The notes beneath the pieces are model-generated. The model did not search any database and was not told the origin of the DNA. It worked only from the letters and a program-made list of their open reading frames with translations. From positions 1 to 45,534 of the forward strand of contig JAAUSC010000035.1 in NCBI GenBank assembly GCA_012031965.1: DNA of 45,534 nt. Direction: 5' to 3'. The translations under genes and the position numbers were made by a program. This stretch comes from Scytonema sp. RU_4_4 (lineage in GTDB: Bacteria > Cyanobacteriota > Cyanobacteriia > Cyanobacteriales > Nostocaceae). Position 1 is the stretch's first letter. Each line of letters begins with the position of its first letter. Below, piece by piece: positions 45,301 through 45,534 of this stretch.

Positions 45301-45534
45301 GCATCATTACATCTGTCAACACGAGATCCGGCGGATGCTGACGGATAGCAGCAAGGGCTGTGATACCATCAGGAACAGTTTCTACGTAATAATATTTATT
45401 TAATAGACGCTTGACATAATCGCGCATATCTGCATTGTCGTCAGCCAGGAGAATGCGAGCACCTGAATGAGTGGGAGAGTGGGAGAGTGGGAGAGTGGGA
45501 GAATTTTGGAAATACTTCCCCCCCTCCCCCTGTC
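42341..45534 (-). CDS. Hybrid sensor histidine kinase with REC, four PAS domains, kinase core and REC (5' end outside window)
   Basis: The frame is open through the right edge, so the true start is outside. Visible order from the N-terminal side: a receiver domain (ARILLADDNADMRDYV, phospho-acceptor Asp in VLTDVMMPGMDG), a short coiled linker, and four PAS/PAC units each followed by a TERKQTEA/DRKLAEKA-type linker. The kinase core has HisKA H-box SHELRSPLNPILGW, N-box NLLSNAVKF, DTGKGI and GLGLGLAIARHL, and a C-terminal receiver follows (LVVDDEAD, LLLSDIGMPDMDG, AKPVD). It is cytoplasmic as far as seen. The segment before the first receiver contains an in-frame octamer repeat coding SPTLPLSHSPT, which looks like an interdomain linker, so the full protein probably has a further N-terminal module. 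Signal and target are unknown. Confidence 0.94.
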   Translation of the reverse strand, partial: QGEGGKYFQNSPTLPLSHSPTHSGARILLADDNADMRDYVKRLLNKYYYVETVPDGITALAAIRQHPPDLVLTDVMMPGMDGFELLRQLRREPHTREIPIILLSARAGEESRVEGLQAGADDYLVKPFSARELLARVEGNLKMAQMRQEAARREHALRVEAQAAKQELESILTRIDDQFLALDCEWRYVYVNDRVSEVVGMPKEEILGKSIWELFPDTVDSLLYTEVHRAVAEQTIVQFEYFYPRWQRWFENRVYPSADGMSIFIAEITERKQTEAALREQEQFWQNLTNTVPVLLWTALPDGTMDFVSQPWIDYTGMTLEAITQEGWQDLIHPDDFIETLERWTHAMQTGQPYEITHRIKRADGSYHWCISRAVLTRDEQQASVRWVGYAVDIESQKQVEASLLWSEARLKFAQHAAHAGIWDWDMVNDVAVCSEGYYDLHGFDPEPPLTYDRWMAAILEEDQERVDQQIRQTIEQRTELNLEFRVQHPVRGVRWLNAIGQTFYNADGQPIQMSGITLDVTDRKLAEKALRESEERLKISQLAAKTGTWDWNVATGHVFWSEEYYVLYGLDPVTPSTYENWLVTVLEEDREQADQVVRKALEQQQTILNFEFRIRHPVQGVRWFASRSQIFYDTDGQPTRAIGISIDITDRKQAEVEREQLLVRAQTAREQAETANRIKDEFLAVLSHELRSPLNPILGWSKLLLNGKLDATKTIQALQTIERNAKLQAQLIEDLLDVSRILRGKLSLNMTPVNLVSTIEAAIETVQLAAQAKSIQIQTVLDPNLPKVLGDCARLQQVIWNLLSNAVKFTESGGQVEICLECIDSQAQIQVSDTGKGIHSEFLPYVFEYFRQADATTTRKFGGLGLGLAIARHLVELHGGTVRAESLGEEQGATFTVSLPLLKKDKSRKDENNSLPPTPDASPLTGIRVLVVDDEADTRELIAFILEQCGASVTTAASALEALQVLKQTKPDLLLSDIGMPDMDGYMLMRQIRAMQSAQTSKVLAFSEAVPKAIALTAYAGEINQQQALAAGFQHHIAKPVDPDQLVQVIISLLNVKLIQRR
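45471..45502. repeat. Octamer tandem repeat GTGGGAGA inside the hybrid kinase gene
   Basis: Four perfect 8-base copies lie in frame in the linker before the first visible receiver domain. A gain or loss of one or two copies would shift the frame; three copies together restore it. Confidence 0.85.

Overview
The window comes from a filamentous, heterocyst-forming cyanobacterium (order Nostocales; genus not resolved). The evidence is a complete hetR gene encoding the heterocyst master regulator, the cyanobacterial pair pipX-pipY, the cyanobacterial order pipXY-sepF-proC, many HIP1 octamers (GCGATCGC), seven-base tandem repeats between genes, a WD40-fused Ser/Thr kinase, and an FHA-ABC transporter. 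Gene density is moderate. Many spacers of 0.3-1.3 kb are filled with dispersed repeats, gene relics and short inverted-repeat elements.

Layout. 1-3 kb: hetR behind a 1.2 kb upstream region that carries a repeat element, convergent with a gene for a membrane-anchored cysteine-repeat protein. 3.3-6 kb: pcrA/uvrD-type helicase and a two-helix membrane protein, both on the minus strand. 6-11 kb: a gene relic, tRNA-Thr(CGU), a DUF3493 protein, an orphan c-heme (DUF3365)-HAMP receptor, and a Ser/Thr kinase with seven WD40 repeats. 11-16 kb: infC with a non-canonical AUU/AUC start, a small frameshifted gene, an SDH-type membrane serine protease, a frameshifted peptidoglycan-binding protein gene, and a large membrane protein of unknown function. 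16-22.7 kb: the translation/transcription operon rimP-nusA-ylxR-infB, with a terminator hairpin in the rimP leader. 22.7-26.7 kb: repeat-rich spacer, a 65-residue conserved small protein, and a secreted beta-helix/SLH protein. 27-32.3 kb: a Ser/Thr kinase, a PhnD-like lipoprotein and a double-FHA ABCG-type transporter, which look like one phospho-signalling/transport locus. 32.4-36.8 kb: tRNA-Val(CAC), an anthranilate/aminodeoxychorismate synthase relic, pipX-pipY, sepF, proC. 36.9-39.6 kb: a Ski2/ISE2-type RNA helicase. 39.6-42 kb: repeat-rich segment with two MITE-like copies and an IsrB-type (HNH-less IscB relative) RNA-guided nuclease gene, preceded by a strongly structured RNA that looks like its omega RNA. 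42.2-45.5 kb: a short membrane ORF and a very large hybrid histidine kinase that runs off the right edge.

Functional themes are nitrogen and cell-fate control (hetR, pipX), PLP and proline metabolism with cell division (pipY, proC, sepF), the core translation operon, and an unusually rich set of signal receivers (two Ser/Thr kinases, an FHA transporter, a heme-HAMP receptor, a multi-PAS hybrid kinase). The most notable items are the IsrB/omega RNA element, the AUU/AUC-started infC, a prfB-like CUU-UGA frameshift site in a small gene, the terminator just before rimP, and the kinase/lipoprotein/FHA-ABC locus. All calls come from reading the sequence and from family knowledge; no search was run.
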